Notes: generated by a model not told the origin, from the letters alone. A stretch of 64,000 bases of DNA from Paucibacter sp. KCTC 42545 (GCF_001477625.1 NZ_CP013692.1:496001-560000); one strand, 5' to 3'. Counted from the first letter of the stretch, positions 35,428 through 45,699 are shown. A program made the numbers and translations.

Positions 35428-37539
35428 ATGACTACGCAAACTAGCAATACGCAAGAACAACAACTGTCTCTGCTGGATCCGGCGCTGATCAAGCCCGCCC
35501 TGGTGCAGAGCTTCGTCAAACTCAGTCCCAGTGCGCAGTGGCGCAATCCGGTGATGTTTGTGGTTTATGTCGGCAGCCTGCTGTGCACGGGGCTGTGGGT
35601 GTGGAGCCTCAGCAACCGAGTCGTGGCCGGCAGCGAGGGCTCAGGCTTCATGCTCAGCATTGCGCTGTGGCTGTGGTTCACCGTGCTGTTCGCCAACTTC
35701 GCCGAGGCCCTGGCCGAAGGCCGCTCCAAGGCCCAAGCGGCCTCGCTGCGCGGGCTCAAGACCAAGACTTGGGCGAAGAAGCTGGAACAGCCCAAGCATG
35801 GATCGACCTGGCTGCCCGCGCAATCCGATGAGCTGCGCAAAGGCCATGTGGTGTTGGTGGAGGCCGGCGACCTGATCCCGCTGGACGGCGAGGTGATCGA
35901 GGGCGTGGCCTCGGTGGACGAGAGCGCCATCACCGGCGAATCGGCCCCGGTGATCCGCGAGTCCGGTGGCGACTTTTCCTCCGTCACCGGCGGCACCCGC
36001 GTGCTGTCCGACTGGCTGGTGGTGCGGGTGAGTGTGAACCCCGGCGAGTCCTTCCTGGACCGCATGATCGCCATGGTGGAAGGCGCCAAGCGCCAGAAGA
36101 CGCCCAATGAGATCGCCTTGACGATTTTGCTGGTGGCGCTGACCCTGGTGTTCTTGGTGGTCACGGTGACCTTGCTGCCGTTCTCGATGTTCAGCGTGGA
36201 AGCCGCTGGCGCGGGCACCGTGGTGTCCATCACCGCCTTGGTGGCCTTGCTGGTCTGCTTGATCCCCACCACCATCGGCGGTCTGTTGTCAGCCATCGGC
36301 GTGGCCGGCATGAGCCGCATGATGGCGGCCAATGTGATCGCCACCTCCGGCCGTGCGGTGGAAGCCGCCGGCGACGTGGACGTGTTGATGCTGGACAAAA
36401 CCGGCACCATCACCCTGGGCAACCGCCAAGCCAGCAGCTTCATGCCCGCCCCCGGCGTGAGTGAAGCCCAGTTGGCCGACGCGGCCCAGCTGGCCTCGCT
36501 GGCCGACGAGACGCCCGAAGGCCGCAGCATCGTCGTGCTGGCCAAAACCAAGCATGGCATCCGTGAGCGTGAGCTTTCCGCCCTGCAGGCCCACTTCGTG
36601 CCTTTCACCGCCCAGACGCGCATGAGTGGGGTGGATTTCGGCGATGTGCTCTCGCCCATCCGCAGCATCCGCAAGGGTGCGGGCGATGCGATCCGCCGCC
36701 ATGTGGAATTGCTGGGCGGCAAAGTGGCCCAGGAAGTGCAAACCGCTGTGGACGACGTGGCGCGCCGTGGCAGTACGCCGCTGGTGGTCGCCGAAGGCAA
36801 TCGCGTTCTGGGCGTGGTGGAGCTCAAAGACATCGTCAAGGGCGGCATCAAAGAGCGCTTCGCCGAACTGCGCCGCATGGGCATCAAGACGGTGATGATC
36901 ACCGGCGACAACAAGCTCACTGCAGCCGCCATCGCTGCGGAAGCCGGTGTGGACGACTTCCTGGCCGAAGCCACGCCCGAAGCCAAGTTGAAGCTGATCC
37001 GCGATTACCAGGCTGAGGGCCGCCTGGTCGCCATGACCGGCGACGGCACCAATGACGCGCCCGCCCTGGCGCAAGCCGATGTGGCCGTGGCCATGAACAC
37101 CGGCACGCAGGCCGCCAAAGAGGCCGGCAATATGGTGGACCTGGACTCCAACCCCACCAAGCTGCTGGAGATTGTGGAGACCGGCAAGCAGCTCTTGATG
37201 ACCCGTGGCTCGCTGACCACCTTCTCCATCGCCAACGATGTGGCCAAGTACTTCGCCATCATCCCGGCCATGTTTGTGGGCGTCTACCCGCAGCTGGGCG
37301 CGCTGAATGTGATGGGCTTGCACAGCCCTAGCTCGGCGATTCTGTCGGCCGTGGTCTTCAACGCTTTGATCATCATCGCCCTGATCCCGCTGGCGTTGAA
37401 GGGCGTGGCCTATCGCGCCATTGGTGCGGCCTCGCTGCTGCGCCGCAATTTGCTGATCTATGGCCTGGGCGGGCTGATCGTGCCCTTCATCGGCATCAAG
37501 CTCATCGACCTGATTTTGGTCGCTGCCCACTTGGTTTAA
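35428..37539 (+). CDS. kdpB: K+-transporting ATPase subunit B (P-type ATPase)
   Basis: 703 residues with the phosphorylated Asp323 in [14 protein letters not shown], the TGES actuator motif in [13 protein letters not shown], the nucleotide-domain segment [12 protein letters not shown], and [21 protein letters not shown]. It hydrolyses ATP to drive K+ uptake through KdpA. It follows kdpA by 9 bases. Confidence 0.97.
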   Translation: MTTQTSNTQEQQLSLLDPALIKPALVQSFVKLSPSAQWRNPVMFVVYVGSLLCTGLWVWSLSNRVVAGSEGSGFMLSIALWLWFTVLFANFAEALAEGRSKAQAASLRGLKTKTWAKKLEQPKHGSTWLPAQSDELRKGHVVLVEAGDLIPLDGEVIEGVASVDESAITGESAPVIRESGGDFSSVTGGTRVLSDWLVVRVSVNPGESFLDRMIAMVEGAKRQKTPNEIALTILLVALTLVFLVVTVTLLPFSMFSVEAAGAGTVVSITALVALLVCLIPTTIGGLLSAIGVAGMSRMMAANVIATSGRAVEAAGDVDVLMLDKTGTITLGNRQASSFMPAPGVSEAQLADAAQLASLADETPEGRSIVVLAKTKHGIRERELSALQAHFVPFTAQTRMSGVDFGDVLSPIRSIRKGAGDAIRRHVELLGGKVAQEVQTAVDDVARRGSTPLVVAEGNRVLGVVELKDIVKGGIKERFAELRRMGIKTVMITGDNKLTAAAIAAEAGVDDFLAEATPEAKLKLIRDYQAEGRLVAMTGDGTNDAPALAQADVAVAMNTGTQAAKEAGNMVDLDSNPTKLLEIVETGKQLLMTRGSLTTFSIANDVAKYFAIIPAMFVGVYPQLGALNVMGLHSPSSAILSAVVFNALIIIALIPLALKGVAYRAIGAASLLRRNLLIYGLGGLIVPFIGIKLIDLILVAAHLV

Positions 37540-37552
37540 GGACTCCCTCATC

Positions 37553-38185
37553 ATGAAAAATCTCTTGCGCCCCGCTGTCGTCAGCTTTGTGCTGCTCAGT
37601 GCCGTGACCGGCCTGCTCTATCCCATGGTGGTCACCAGCGTTTCCAAGGCTTTGTTCCCTGCGCAAGCCGAAGGCTCTTTGATTGAGCGTGATGGCAAGG
37701 TCGTGGGTTCGTCCCTGATCGGACAGAACTTCACTTCACCCGACTATTTCTGGGGCCGCCCCTCGGCTACGGGCCCGATGAGCCATAACGCCGCCGGCTC
37801 GTCCGGCAGCAACCAAGGCCCGCTCAATCCGGCCCTGGGAGATGCAGTGAAGGGCCGTGTGGAGGCCTTGCGCGCCGCCGACCCGGACAACAAGCAGCCT
37901 ATTCCCGCTGACTTGGTGACGGCCTCCGGCAGCGGCCTGGACCCTGAAATCACCATGGCCGCGGCCCGCTACCAGGCGTCCCGCGTGGCACGCGAGCGCC
38001 AGCTTTCTCTCAAGGAAGTGGAGCGCTTGATTGCCGCCAACACCGTGGCGCGTGATCTGGCCGTCTTGGGTGAGCCGCGCGTCAATGTGCTCAAGCTCAA
38101 TCTGGCGCTGGACGCCGCCGCACCGCGTGCGGTCAAGGCCGCGCCTGCTGCGCCCGCAGCCGCCTCCGCAGCCTCGGCTGGCTGA
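37553..38185 (+). CDS. kdpC: K+-transporting ATPase subunit C
   Basis: 210 residues: one N-terminal membrane segment ([20 protein letters not shown]) and a periplasmic domain with [34 protein letters not shown] and the C-terminal [16 protein letters not shown]. It is the KdpC subunit that supports K+ binding. The last ~20 residues are an Ala-rich extension ([15 protein letters not shown]) not common in the family. A strong structured element follows before the next gene. Confidence 0.95.
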   Translation: MKNLLRPAVVSFVLLSAVTGLLYPMVVTSVSKALFPAQAEGSLIERDGKVVGSSLIGQNFTSPDYFWGRPSATGPMSHNAAGSSGSNQGPLNPALGDAVKGRVEALRAADPDNKQPIPADLVTASGSGLDPEITMAAARYQASRVARERQLSLKEVERLIAANTVARDLAVLGEPRVNVLKLNLALDAAAPRAVKAAPAAPAAASAASAG

Positions 38186-38242
38186 GCCTGAGCGGCTCGC
38201 CTCGTTTTCGGCGGCCAGGGGGCCTAGGCCTCGGGGCCGCCC

Positions 38243-38319
38243 GATGAGACCGGAGGAAAAGCTCTCAGCAAAAACAGAGAGTTCCTGGACGGGAGGGGTC
38301 TCATCGTCTTTTATTTGTT
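38243..38319 (+). terminator. Large structured terminator or leader between kdpC and the porin gene
   Basis: A perfect 9-bp outer stem GATGAGACC (38243-38251) / GGTCTCATC (38297-38305) encloses an inner CTCTC-N10-GAGAG hairpin. It is followed by a T-rich run (GTCTTTTATTTGTTTGTTT). It could end kdpFABC transcription, or control read-through into the porin, corA and kdpDE genes. It lies 67 bases before the porin ATG. Confidence 0.55.
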
Positions 38320-38371
38320 TGTTTGACCCCAATGCCTCGTGCAATTTTTTGAATCACGCTGTTCCATTCCT

Positions 38372-39214
38372 ATGAAAAACAAGAGTCTTTCCCTGATCGT
38401 CCTGGCTACCCTGACCTTGCTGAGCGCCACCGCCTCTGCCCAAGCCACGGCGCCCGCTGCAAGGCCTGAGCACACACTGAGCGGCAATCTGAGCCTGAAC
38501 AGCGACTACCGCTTCCGCGGCATTAGCCAGAGCTGGCTGCTGCCCGCCGTGCAAGGCGGCTTTGACTATGCCCACAGCAGCGGCGCTTACGCCGGTGTGT
38601 GGGCCTCCAATGTCTCAGGCAATAGCTATAACAACGGCGCCGGGCTGGAGACCGATGTCTACGGCGGCTTCAAATTCAACGCTGGCCAAGTGGCAGGGCA
38701 AGACCTGACTCTGGACCTCGGCGCCTTGGCCTACATCTACCCCGGTGCCCGCCTGAATAGCGCGCCCGGTGTGGCCAGCGATAAGAAGTACGACAACCTC
38801 GATCTGTATCTGGGCCTGGGCTATGGCGCTTTCAGCGCCAAGCTCTCGGTCGCCGCCACCGACTACTTTGGCCTCAATAGCAACACCGCTGCGTACGCCT
38901 ACTTCAGCAGCTTGGCTGCAAGCGGCAGCAGCAAGGGCAGCGCCTATCTGGACCTGAACTACAACTTCGACCTGGGGCAGGGCATCACTTTGGGCACCCA
39001 CCTTGGCTATTTGAAGGTGCGCAACTACGGCGATCTGTCTTACACCGACGCCAAGATCTCCATCGCCAAGGAAATCTCGGGTCTGAACTGGACGGCTGCC
39101 GTCGTCGGCGCGAATGCCAAGAAGGAGTTCTACCAAGTCGGCAATGCCGCCGGTCAGGCCGCCAAGCGCGTTGGCGGAACGGGCTTGGTGCTGAGCGTCG
39201 CCAAGACTTTCTGA
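38372..39214 (+). CDS. TorF-family putative outer-membrane porin
   Basis: 280 residues: a signal peptide (cleavage near SATASA-QATAP), then a beta-barrel pattern with the family start HTLSGNLSLNSDYRFRGISQ and repeated alternating strands ending VLSVAKTF, whose terminal Phe is the outer-membrane insertion signal. The family (conserved hypothetical TIGR02001/Gcw_chp type) is predicted to form small porins. Its place between kdpC and corA suggests a role in ion or solute entry under the same conditions, but that is inference. Confidence 0.8.
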   Translation: MKNKSLSLIVLATLTLLSATASAQATAPAARPEHTLSGNLSLNSDYRFRGISQSWLLPAVQGGFDYAHSSGAYAGVWASNVSGNSYNNGAGLETDVYGGFKFNAGQVAGQDLTLDLGALAYIYPGARLNSAPGVASDKKYDNLDLYLGLGYGAFSAKLSVAATDYFGLNSNTAAYAYFSSLAASGSSKGSAYLDLNYNFDLGQGITLGTHLGYLKVRNYGDLSYTDAKISIAKEISGLNWTAAVVGANAKKEFYQVGNAAGQAAKRVGGTGLVLSVAKTF

Positions 39215-39273
39215 GCGCCCGCAAAAGCGTTTCAAGCGGCCATGTTGAGGTGTGAGCAAGTGACAATGCCAGC

Positions 39274-40248
39274 ATGCTGATCAATTGCACAGCCTATCAA
39301 GCGGGCCAGAAGCTTGCCGACCTCTCGCCCACTCGTCCGGAGGAGTTGGCGGCCTATCTGGAGCGGCCGGACTGCTTCATCTGGGTGGCCTTGCGCGACC
39401 CCGAAGCGGCCGAGCTCGAGCCCTGGCGCCGCCTCTTCAATCTCCACCCACTGGCGGTTGAAGACGCGCACAACGGCCATCAACGCCCCAAGGTTGAGGA
39501 GTACGGACAGGACTTGTTTGCCGTTATGCATCTGGTGGACTGGGTGGGTGGCGATCTGAGCCTGGGCGAAGTCTGCGTCTTCTGCGGCCACAACTATGTG
39601 CTCTCGGTGCGGCGCGAAAGCAAGCTGCACTTTCTGGGTGTGCGCGAGCGCTGCGAGCGCGAGCCGGAGCTGTTGGCCCACGGCCCCAGCTTTGTGCTCT
39701 ATGCCTTGATGGATGCGGTGGTGGATCGCTACTTCCCCATCGTCGACTTGCTGGAGTCGGAGCTAGAGGAAATCGAGCAAAGCATTTTTGTGCGCGATGC
39801 CCAGCTGGACAATATCAAGCGCTTGTACGAACTCAAGCGCCGCCTGATGCTTTTGCGCCGGGCGGTGGCGCCGATGCTGGAGATGCTGTCCAAGCTGCAC
39901 GGCGGGCGCATCCCGCCGCTGTGCGCCCGTACGGGCGAGTATTTCCGCGATGTGGCTGACCATCTGGCTCGCATCGAGGCTGCCATCGAGTCGGTGCGCG
40001 ATACCTTGGCCACTGCCATCCAGGCCAATCTATCCATGGTGGCGATTGAAGACAGCAACGTCACCAAGCGCCTGGCCGCCTGGGCCGGTATTTTTGCTGC
40101 CGCCACGGCCTTTGCTGGCATCTGGGGCATGAACTTCAAACACATGCCCGAGCTTGAACTGAATTGGGGCTACCCGCTGGCGCTGGGCGTGATCGGCAGC
40201 GTATGTGTCGGCCTATGGTGGCGCTTCCGCCGCGCCGGTTGGCTGTAA
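39274..40248 (+). CDS. corA: CorA-family magnesium/cobalt transporter
   Basis: 324 residues: a large cytosolic N-terminal domain, a long helix rich in Leu/Glu/Arg, and two C-terminal membrane segments with the signature GMN (WGMNFKHMPELELNWGYP) between them. It forms a pentameric divalent-cation channel in the inner membrane, normally for Mg2+. It may equally be a ZntB-like or Ni/Co-selective member. It is located 16 bases before kdpD and in the same direction, so it probably shares a transcript with kdpDE. Confidence 0.88.
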   Translation: MLINCTAYQAGQKLADLSPTRPEELAAYLERPDCFIWVALRDPEAAELEPWRRLFNLHPLAVEDAHNGHQRPKVEEYGQDLFAVMHLVDWVGGDLSLGEVCVFCGHNYVLSVRRESKLHFLGVRERCEREPELLAHGPSFVLYALMDAVVDRYFPIVDLLESELEEIEQSIFVRDAQLDNIKRLYELKRRLMLLRRAVAPMLEMLSKLHGGRIPPLCARTGEYFRDVADHLARIEAAIESVRDTLATAIQANLSMVAIEDSNVTKRLAAWAGIFAAATAFAGIWGMNFKHMPELELNWGYPLALGVIGSVCVGLWWRFRRAGWL

Positions 40249-40264
40249 AGAGAACTGAGAATTG

Positions 40265-43021
40265 ATGAGCGACAGCGCAAGACCTGACCCCGACGCCTTG
40301 CTGGCTCAGATCACGCAAGCCCAGCAAAGCGAGGCGCGGGGCAAGCTGCGCATCTACTTTGGTTCCTCGGCCGGGGTGGGTAAGACATTCGCCATGCTGC
40401 AGGCGGCGCGCAAGCTGCAGGCCGAAGGGCAGGAGGTCTTGGCCGGCGTGGTGGTGACCCATGGCCGCGGCGAAACCATGGCCATGCTGGAAGGCCTGCC
40501 CCAGCTGCCGCTGAAAAGCATCGAGTACCGCGGCAAGGCCTTGCCTGAGTTCGATCTGGATGCGGCGTTAGCACGCCGGCCTGCGCTCATCCTGATCGAC
40601 GAACTGGCGCATGCCAATGTGCCCGGCTCTCGCCACCCCAAGCGCTGGCAGGACGTGGAGGAACTGCTGGCCCAGGGCATCCATGTCTACTCCACGCTCA
40701 ACGTCCAGCATCTGGAAAGCCTCAACGATGTGGTGGGCGGCATCACCGGCGTGCGGGTGCAGGAGACCTTGCCCGACACCTTTTTCGATCGCGCCGACGA
40801 AGTGGTGATGGTGGACACGCCAGCGGATGAGTTGCTGGCGCGCTTAGCGGCGGGAAAAGTCTATATGGGCCCGCAGGCCCAACGCGCTGCCAATAATTTT
40901 TTCCGCAAAGGCAATCTGATGGCCTTGCGGGAGCTGGCGCTACGCCGCACCGCCGACCGGGTGGAAGACGATGTGCAGGCCTGGCGCAGCAATGAGCGCA
41001 TCGCCCAGGTCTGGAAGACCGAGGCCGCAATCCTCTGTGCTGTGGGCACCACGCCGGCGGCCGAAAGCGTGGTGCGCAATGCCGCGCAGCTGGCGCAGCA
41101 ACTCAATGTCAGCTGGCAGGCGGTGTATGTGGAAACCCCGGCCCTGCAGCGCCTGCCGGATGCGCAGCGTGAGCGCATTTTGCGGGTGCTGCGCCTGGCG
41201 CATGACTTGGGTGCCAGCACGGTGGTGCTGTCAGCCCAGGCGCTGGCACCGGCCCTGATCCGCCATGCGCGCGAACACAATTTGTCCAAGCTGGTGCTGG
41301 GCCGCAGCGCTGAGCGCGGGCTGCTGGCCAGGCTCACCGGGCGACGCGATCTGCAGCAGGAAATTGCCGCCGAAGCGCCGGAGCTGGACCTGATTAGCGC
41401 CGCCTCCACGCCCGCAGCCACCCAGCGCCGCGAAGCAGTCACCGGCAGTGACAGCGCCGTCCAGGCCTCCAATGAACACTGGCAGCGCAGCGCCCGCCGC
41501 TACGGCCTGACGCTGGCCGCTTGTTGCCTGACGACGCTGATCAGCTGGCCGCTGCGCCTGGCGTTCGATCAGTCCAATATCGTCATGCTGTTCTTGCTGA
41601 CGGTGGTGGGCGTGGCGCTCAAACTGGGCCGTGGCCCGGCGGTGGCCGCCAGCTTTTTGAGCGTGGGCTTGTTCGATTTCTTCTTCGTCGCGCCGCAGCT
41701 GAGTTTTGCCGTCAGCGATGTGCAGTACTTGCTGACCTTTGCAGTGATGTTGGCGGTGGGTTTGATCACCGGCCAGCTGACCGCCGGCCTGCGCTACCAG
41801 GCCCAGGTGGCAGCCGAGCGGGAAGGGCGCTCGCGCGCCCTGTTCGAGCTGACCAGCGATCTGGCCGGTGCCCTGCAGTCGGAGCAGGTGCTGCAGGTGG
41901 CCGAGTCCGCCCTGGCCCAAGAGGTGATGGGCGAGGCCCTGCTGTTTGTCTTGGACCTCGATGAGCAATTGCAGCCCTCGCCGCGTCAGCAGGCCTTGCC
42001 CCTGGCCGAGCAGCCCGACGCCGGCACCGCCCGCTGGGCCCTGGAGCACAAGCAGGCTGCGGGCTTGAGCACCGACACCCTGGCCGGCAGCGCCTGGTTC
42101 TATCTGCCTCTGGCGGCACCCATGCGGGTGCGCGGCGTGCTGGCGCTGCGCCCGCGTTCCAGCCGCAGCCTGATGCAGCCTGAGCTGCGCGCCCAGCTGG
42201 AAACCTCGGCCCGCATCATCGGTCAGGCGCTGGAGCGGGTGCACTATGTGGAGGTGGCCCAGCAAGCCCTGGTGCAGATCGAATCCGAACGCCTGCGAAA
42301 CTCTTTGCTGTCTGCGCTGTCGCACGATTTGCGCACGCCGCTGGCCGTGGTCTACGGCCTGGCCCAAACCCTGGACCGCATGGCCGGCATGCCGCCCGCT
42401 GCCCGCGAACTGGCCGGCGGCCTCTTGCAACAGTCGCAGCGCATCAGCGCCATGGTCAGCAATCTGCTGGACATGGCCCGCCTGCAAAGCGGTGCTGTGC
42501 GCCTGAACCTGCAGTGGCAGCCGGTGGATGAGGTGGTGGGCTCTTCCCTGCAAGCCCTGCAAAGGCTGATGCAGGATCACCAATTGCAAGTGGACATTCC
42601 CGCTGGCCTGCCCCTGCTGAATCTGGATGCCACCTTGATGGAACGGGTGCTGTGCAATCTGCTGGAAAACGCGCTCAAGTACACGCCGCCTGGCAGCTGC
42701 ATCGCTGTGGCCGCTAGCTTGGCGCCGGGCGCCTTGCAGGGCCAGGATGCCCTGCGTTTGAGTGTGAGTGATGATGGCCCTGGCCTGCCCGCCGGCCGTG
42801 AGGAACAGTTGTTCGCCAAGTTCAGCCGTGGTGAGCGCGAATCCAGCACCCCCGGCGTGGGCTTAGGCCTGGCCATTTGCCGCGCGATTGTGGAAGCGCA
42901 TGGCGGCCGCATCTGGGCCGAATCCGCCCAGCCGCAGGGTGCCGCCTTTGTGATGCTGCTGCCGCTGGGCCAAGCCCCGGCCATGCCGCTTTTGGAAGAA
43001 GACGTCGAAGATCATGAGTGA
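40265..43021 (+). CDS. kdpD: Sensor histidine kinase KdpD
   Basis: 918 residues: the N-terminal KdpD domain with Walker A GSSAGVGKTFAML (about residues 35-47), a UspA-like segment, a four-helix membrane region (about residues 417-505, the DUF4118 domain), a GAF-like region, then HisKA with His687 in SALSHDLRTPLAV and the HATPase N box NLLENALKYTPP and G boxes DDGPGLPAG and GVGLGLAICRAIV. It senses K+ limitation and phosphorylates KdpE. A TTG at 40262 adjoins the chosen ATG. The 3' end overlaps kdpE by 8 bases. Confidence 0.96.
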   Translation: MSDSARPDPDALLAQITQAQQSEARGKLRIYFGSSAGVGKTFAMLQAARKLQAEGQEVLAGVVVTHGRGETMAMLEGLPQLPLKSIEYRGKALPEFDLDAALARRPALILIDELAHANVPGSRHPKRWQDVEELLAQGIHVYSTLNVQHLESLNDVVGGITGVRVQETLPDTFFDRADEVVMVDTPADELLARLAAGKVYMGPQAQRAANNFFRKGNLMALRELALRRTADRVEDDVQAWRSNERIAQVWKTEAAILCAVGTTPAAESVVRNAAQLAQQLNVSWQAVYVETPALQRLPDAQRERILRVLRLAHDLGASTVVLSAQALAPALIRHAREHNLSKLVLGRSAERGLLARLTGRRDLQQEIAAEAPELDLISAASTPAATQRREAVTGSDSAVQASNEHWQRSARRYGLTLAACCLTTLISWPLRLAFDQSNIVMLFLLTVVGVALKLGRGPAVAASFLSVGLFDFFFVAPQLSFAVSDVQYLLTFAVMLAVGLITGQLTAGLRYQAQVAAEREGRSRALFELTSDLAGALQSEQVLQVAESALAQEVMGEALLFVLDLDEQLQPSPRQQALPLAEQPDAGTARWALEHKQAAGLSTDTLAGSAWFYLPLAAPMRVRGVLALRPRSSRSLMQPELRAQLETSARIIGQALERVHYVEVAQQALVQIESERLRNSLLSALSHDLRTPLAVVYGLAQTLDRMAGMPPAARELAGGLLQQSQRISAMVSNLLDMARLQSGAVRLNLQWQPVDEVVGSSLQALQRLMQDHQLQVDIPAGLPLLNLDATLMERVLCNLLENALKYTPPGSCIAVAASLAPGALQGQDALRLSVSDDGPGLPAGREEQLFAKFSRGERESSTPGVGLGLAICRAIVEAHGGRIWAESAQPQGAAFVMLLPLGQAPAMPLLEEDVEDHE

Positions 43022-43727
43022 ACCGCAACCCGTTGCCCTGATTGTTGAGGATGAGCCCAGCATCCGCCGTTTTGTGCGCATGGCGCTGGAGGCCGAAGGG
43101 TGGCAGGTGCACGAGTGCGAGACCGTGCGCCAAGGCCTGGTGGATGCCGGCACGCGCCGGCCCGAGTTGGTGATTCTGGATCTGGGCCTGCCGGATGACG
43201 ACGGCATCAACTATCTGAAGGATTTGCGCGCCTGGTCCGGGGTGCCGGTCATCGTGCTTTCCGCCCGCACGAACGAGGCCGACAAAATCGCCGCGCTGGA
43301 TGCTGGCGCGGACGACTACTTGACCAAGCCATTCGGCGTGGGCGAGCTGATGGCGCGGGTGCGCGTGGCCCTGCGCCGCAGCCAACAAGCCGGACGCATG
43401 GGAGGCCATGGGGACGAGCCGGCGCAGACCGTGTTCCGCTTCGGTGAAGTGGAGGTGGACCTGTCCGCCCGCCGGGTGCTGCGTACCGGCGAGGCCGTGC
43501 ATCTGACGCCGATTGAGTACCGTTTGTTAACGCATTTGATCGCTAACGCGGGAAAGGTGCTGACGCATCGCCAGCTGCTCAAGGCGGTGTGGGGGCCTTC
43601 GCATGTGGATGACAACCATTACTTGCGCGTTTACATGGGCAATCTGCGCCAGAAGCTGGAAGCGGTGCCGGCGGCGCCCAAGCATTTGTTGACGGAGACG
43701 GCGGTGGGTTATCGCTTGATGGCCTGA
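43014..43727 (+). CDS. kdpE: Response regulator KdpE
   Basis: 237 residues, OmpR/PhoB type: acidic residues Glu12/Asp13, phospho-acceptor Asp56 in LVILDLGLPDDDG, Lys106 in YLTKPFG, then a winged-helix DNA-binding domain (HLTPIEYRLLTHLIANAGKV and VDDNHYLRVYMGNLRQKLE). It activates kdpFABC transcription. The gene overlaps kdpD by eight bases and ends 44 bases before a convergent gene. Confidence 0.96.
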   Translation: MSEPQPVALIVEDEPSIRRFVRMALEAEGWQVHECETVRQGLVDAGTRRPELVILDLGLPDDDGINYLKDLRAWSGVPVIVLSARTNEADKIAALDAGADDYLTKPFGVGELMARVRVALRRSQQAGRMGGHGDEPAQTVFRFGEVEVDLSARRVLRTGEAVHLTPIEYRLLTHLIANAGKVLTHRQLLKAVWGPSHVDDNHYLRVYMGNLRQKLEAVPAAPKHLLTETAVGYRLMA

Positions 43728-43770
43728 GGCACGCTATTGCGATCGATGGGCGGGTTTGAAATGGAGCGGC

Positions 43771-44598
43771 TCAGTTTCTATTGATTGGAAAACCTCGAAC
43801 CTCGTACTTGTCCTGAATCGCGGCCAGCTCGCCGCTGGCGCGCAAGCGTTCGAGGGCGCGTTCTATGCGTAAGACGAGCTGCGGGTCGGCCGCTCTTGAG
43901 ACCATCACGCAGACATCCTCGCTATAGAAACGAGCCGGCAGCAGCCGGACCTTGCCTTCCAGCCCATCTTCCTGAATGTATTTGCGCAGCACGGCGCCGC
44001 CATAAAAAACAAAGCGAACTCGTCCGGCAATGAGTTTCTGGAGCGTGCTGCTGACCGAGGCGACACCGTCATCCACCGTCAAACCACCCAAGCCATTGAG
44101 ATGGTCGACATAGGCTGAGCCTCTTGGCACGCCGACGATGCCGGCGCTGCCCAATTGGCGAATCTCGTCGAATGTTTTGATATTGATCGGGTCTTCGCTG
44201 CGCACCGCCAACTGGGTGAACTGCCTGTACAAAGGCGGGGACAGCACAAGGTACTTGGCGGCACGCTCCGGGTTGCGCACCAGGCCGAAGAAAACGTCAA
44301 GCTTGCCCGCCACCAGTTCCGCTTCCACGCGCCTGAGCGGCCGCAGGACTTCCTGGCCCACGAACTTCAGTGTTGGGTCAATTCGCTGCACCGCCTGCAT
44401 GACCTCGACGCTCAAGCCCGGTGCCGCCGTATTGCCAGGGTGGAATTTGATGAGGTTGTCGGATTGCCCGCTGGTGCGAGCAGTTATGGGCGCGTCTTGG
44501 GCGTAACTCGAAAGCGGCATCCATGCCGAGCAGGCAAACACATAGGCGGCGAGAGGGCGAATCCAGCGGCAAAGCTTGATAGGCCTGTCATCAGTCAT
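43771..44598 (-). CDS. Periplasmic solute-binding protein, family 3 type
   Basis: 275 residues: a signal peptide (cleavage near LSSYA-QDAP), then a two-lobed SBP_bac_3-like fold (GLSVEVMQAVQRIDPTLKF, ELVAGKLDVFFGLVRNPERA, KTFDEIRQLGSAGIVGVPRG, and RASGELAAIQDKY near the end). Proteins of this kind bind amino acids or act as solitary sensors. No ABC permease or ATPase gene is nearby, so it may be an orphan binding or signalling protein. Ligand unknown. Confidence 0.75.
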   Translation of the reverse strand: MTDDRPIKLCRWIRPLAAYVFACSAWMPLSSYAQDAPITARTSGQSDNLIKFHPGNTAAPGLSVEVMQAVQRIDPTLKFVGQEVLRPLRRVEAELVAGKLDVFFGLVRNPERAAKYLVLSPPLYRQFTQLAVRSEDPINIKTFDEIRQLGSAGIVGVPRGSAYVDHLNGLGGLTVDDGVASVSSTLQKLIAGRVRFVFYGGAVLRKYIQEDGLEGKVRLLPARFYSEDVCVMVSRAADPQLVLRIERALERLRASGELAAIQDKYEVRGFPINRN

Positions 44599-44781
44599 TT
44601 ACTGGGCCCTTATTGGCTTCGAGAGGTCGAGCCTAGCGAGTCCACCTGCTTTTGACGTGCGGGCATATGGGCATGAGGCTCAATCCGACCCTTCAGGTCG
44701 GCATTTCTATTGAGCATTCTCTCAGCGAATCAGCCTGGATATCTGCGTATTCGTACGGGCTGCCTTGCGCACTTCCAAGGT

Positions 44782-45513
44782 TTACCAATACAACTTGGCC
44801 CTCACCACACTCGTCCGCCGCAGGCCCAGACTCCATTGGTGATAAACGCTGCGTGCCATGCGGTGCAGCTCATCGGTGCGGGCCTCCAGATCATGCAGGA
44901 TTTCTGCCTCGCTTTGCACGGCCGGGCTCTTTTGCACATGCTCTAACTCATGCTTGGACTCATGGCACCAAGCGCGCACGCTGTCCTCGGTCACTTCCAG
45001 ATGACATTGCAGCGCGACATGCTTGCCCATGGTGAATCCTTTGTTGATGCAGTGGGTGCCAAAAAGGCTGCGGCGGGCACCTGGCGGGATTTCGAAGGTG
45101 TCGTAGTGCCAGTTGAAAACCGTGGTTTGGGCGCGGCCGCCGAACAAGGCGCGGGCGTCCGGCGTCACCCACAGCTTGCTCCAGCCGATATTGGGCCAAG
45201 CATTGCGGGTGACGCGCGCGCCGCAACTCTTGGCCAGCAACTGGGCGCCGAAGCAGTGGCCCAGCACGGGCACGTCGCGAGCCACGGCGTCTTGCACCAG
45301 GGCTTGCTCGCGGGCAATCCAGGGCTGTTCGTCATTGACGCTGTGGTTGCTGCCGAGCACGACCAGGCCGCTGAACTCATCGGCACGGTGCGGCAGGGGT
45401 TGGTCTTGATCGGCCCGAAAGGTCTCGCAGGGGATACCTTGCTGGTGCAGGAACTCGGCCAGATAGCCGGGGCCTTGATTGGCTTCGTGCTGGAGGATGG
45501 CAACAGGTCTCAT
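44782..45513 (-). CDS. Class I glutamine amidotransferase-like protein
   Basis: 243 residues with the GATase triad: Cys87 in VLGHCFGAQLLAK, His171 and Glu173 in QCHLEVTEDS. It resembles the stand-alone GMP-synthase-glutaminase-like group (PuuD/YfeJ type) rather than a biosynthetic subunit. The substrate is not known; gamma-glutamyl hydrolysis is one possibility. The ATG at 45513 (MRPVAILQHE) is chosen; a GTG at 45531 is also possible. It diverges from argJ. Confidence 0.8.
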   Translation of the reverse strand: MRPVAILQHEANQGPGYLAEFLHQQGIPCETFRADQDQPLPHRADEFSGLVVLGSNHSVNDEQPWIAREQALVQDAVARDVPVLGHCFGAQLLAKSCGARVTRNAWPNIGWSKLWVTPDARALFGGRAQTTVFNWHYDTFEIPPGARRSLFGTHCINKGFTMGKHVALQCHLEVTEDSVRAWCHESKHELEHVQKSPAVQSEAEILHDLEARTDELHRMARSVYHQWSLGLRRTSVVRAKLYW

Positions 45514-45699
45514 ATCGGTGGCGCGCAGCACAGTGTTGAAGGCGCGCCGCTTGTTTCGAGGCCTTCAATTTAGGACGGGGTGACTCAAGACCTCGCCAAG
45601 CTTTGGCCTGATGGCATCAAGAAGCTATCAAGCGCTTGGATGCGGGCTGACGCGGCGCCAAGTGGCGCCATGACGCATGGCTGCCGCCCTATGCCAACT

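Noticed and set aside
33691-35463. A 590-codon open frame opposite kdpA
   Set aside because: Antisense shadow with His/Gln/Arg-rich composition; kdpA is clear on the plus strand.
38243-38319. Possible glycine riboswitch, because of a CTCTCAGCAAAAACAGAGAG segment
   Set aside because: Only this short piece resembles the family. The conserved core and the second helix are missing, and the downstream genes do not concern glycine; the segment is better explained as an inner hairpin of a terminator.
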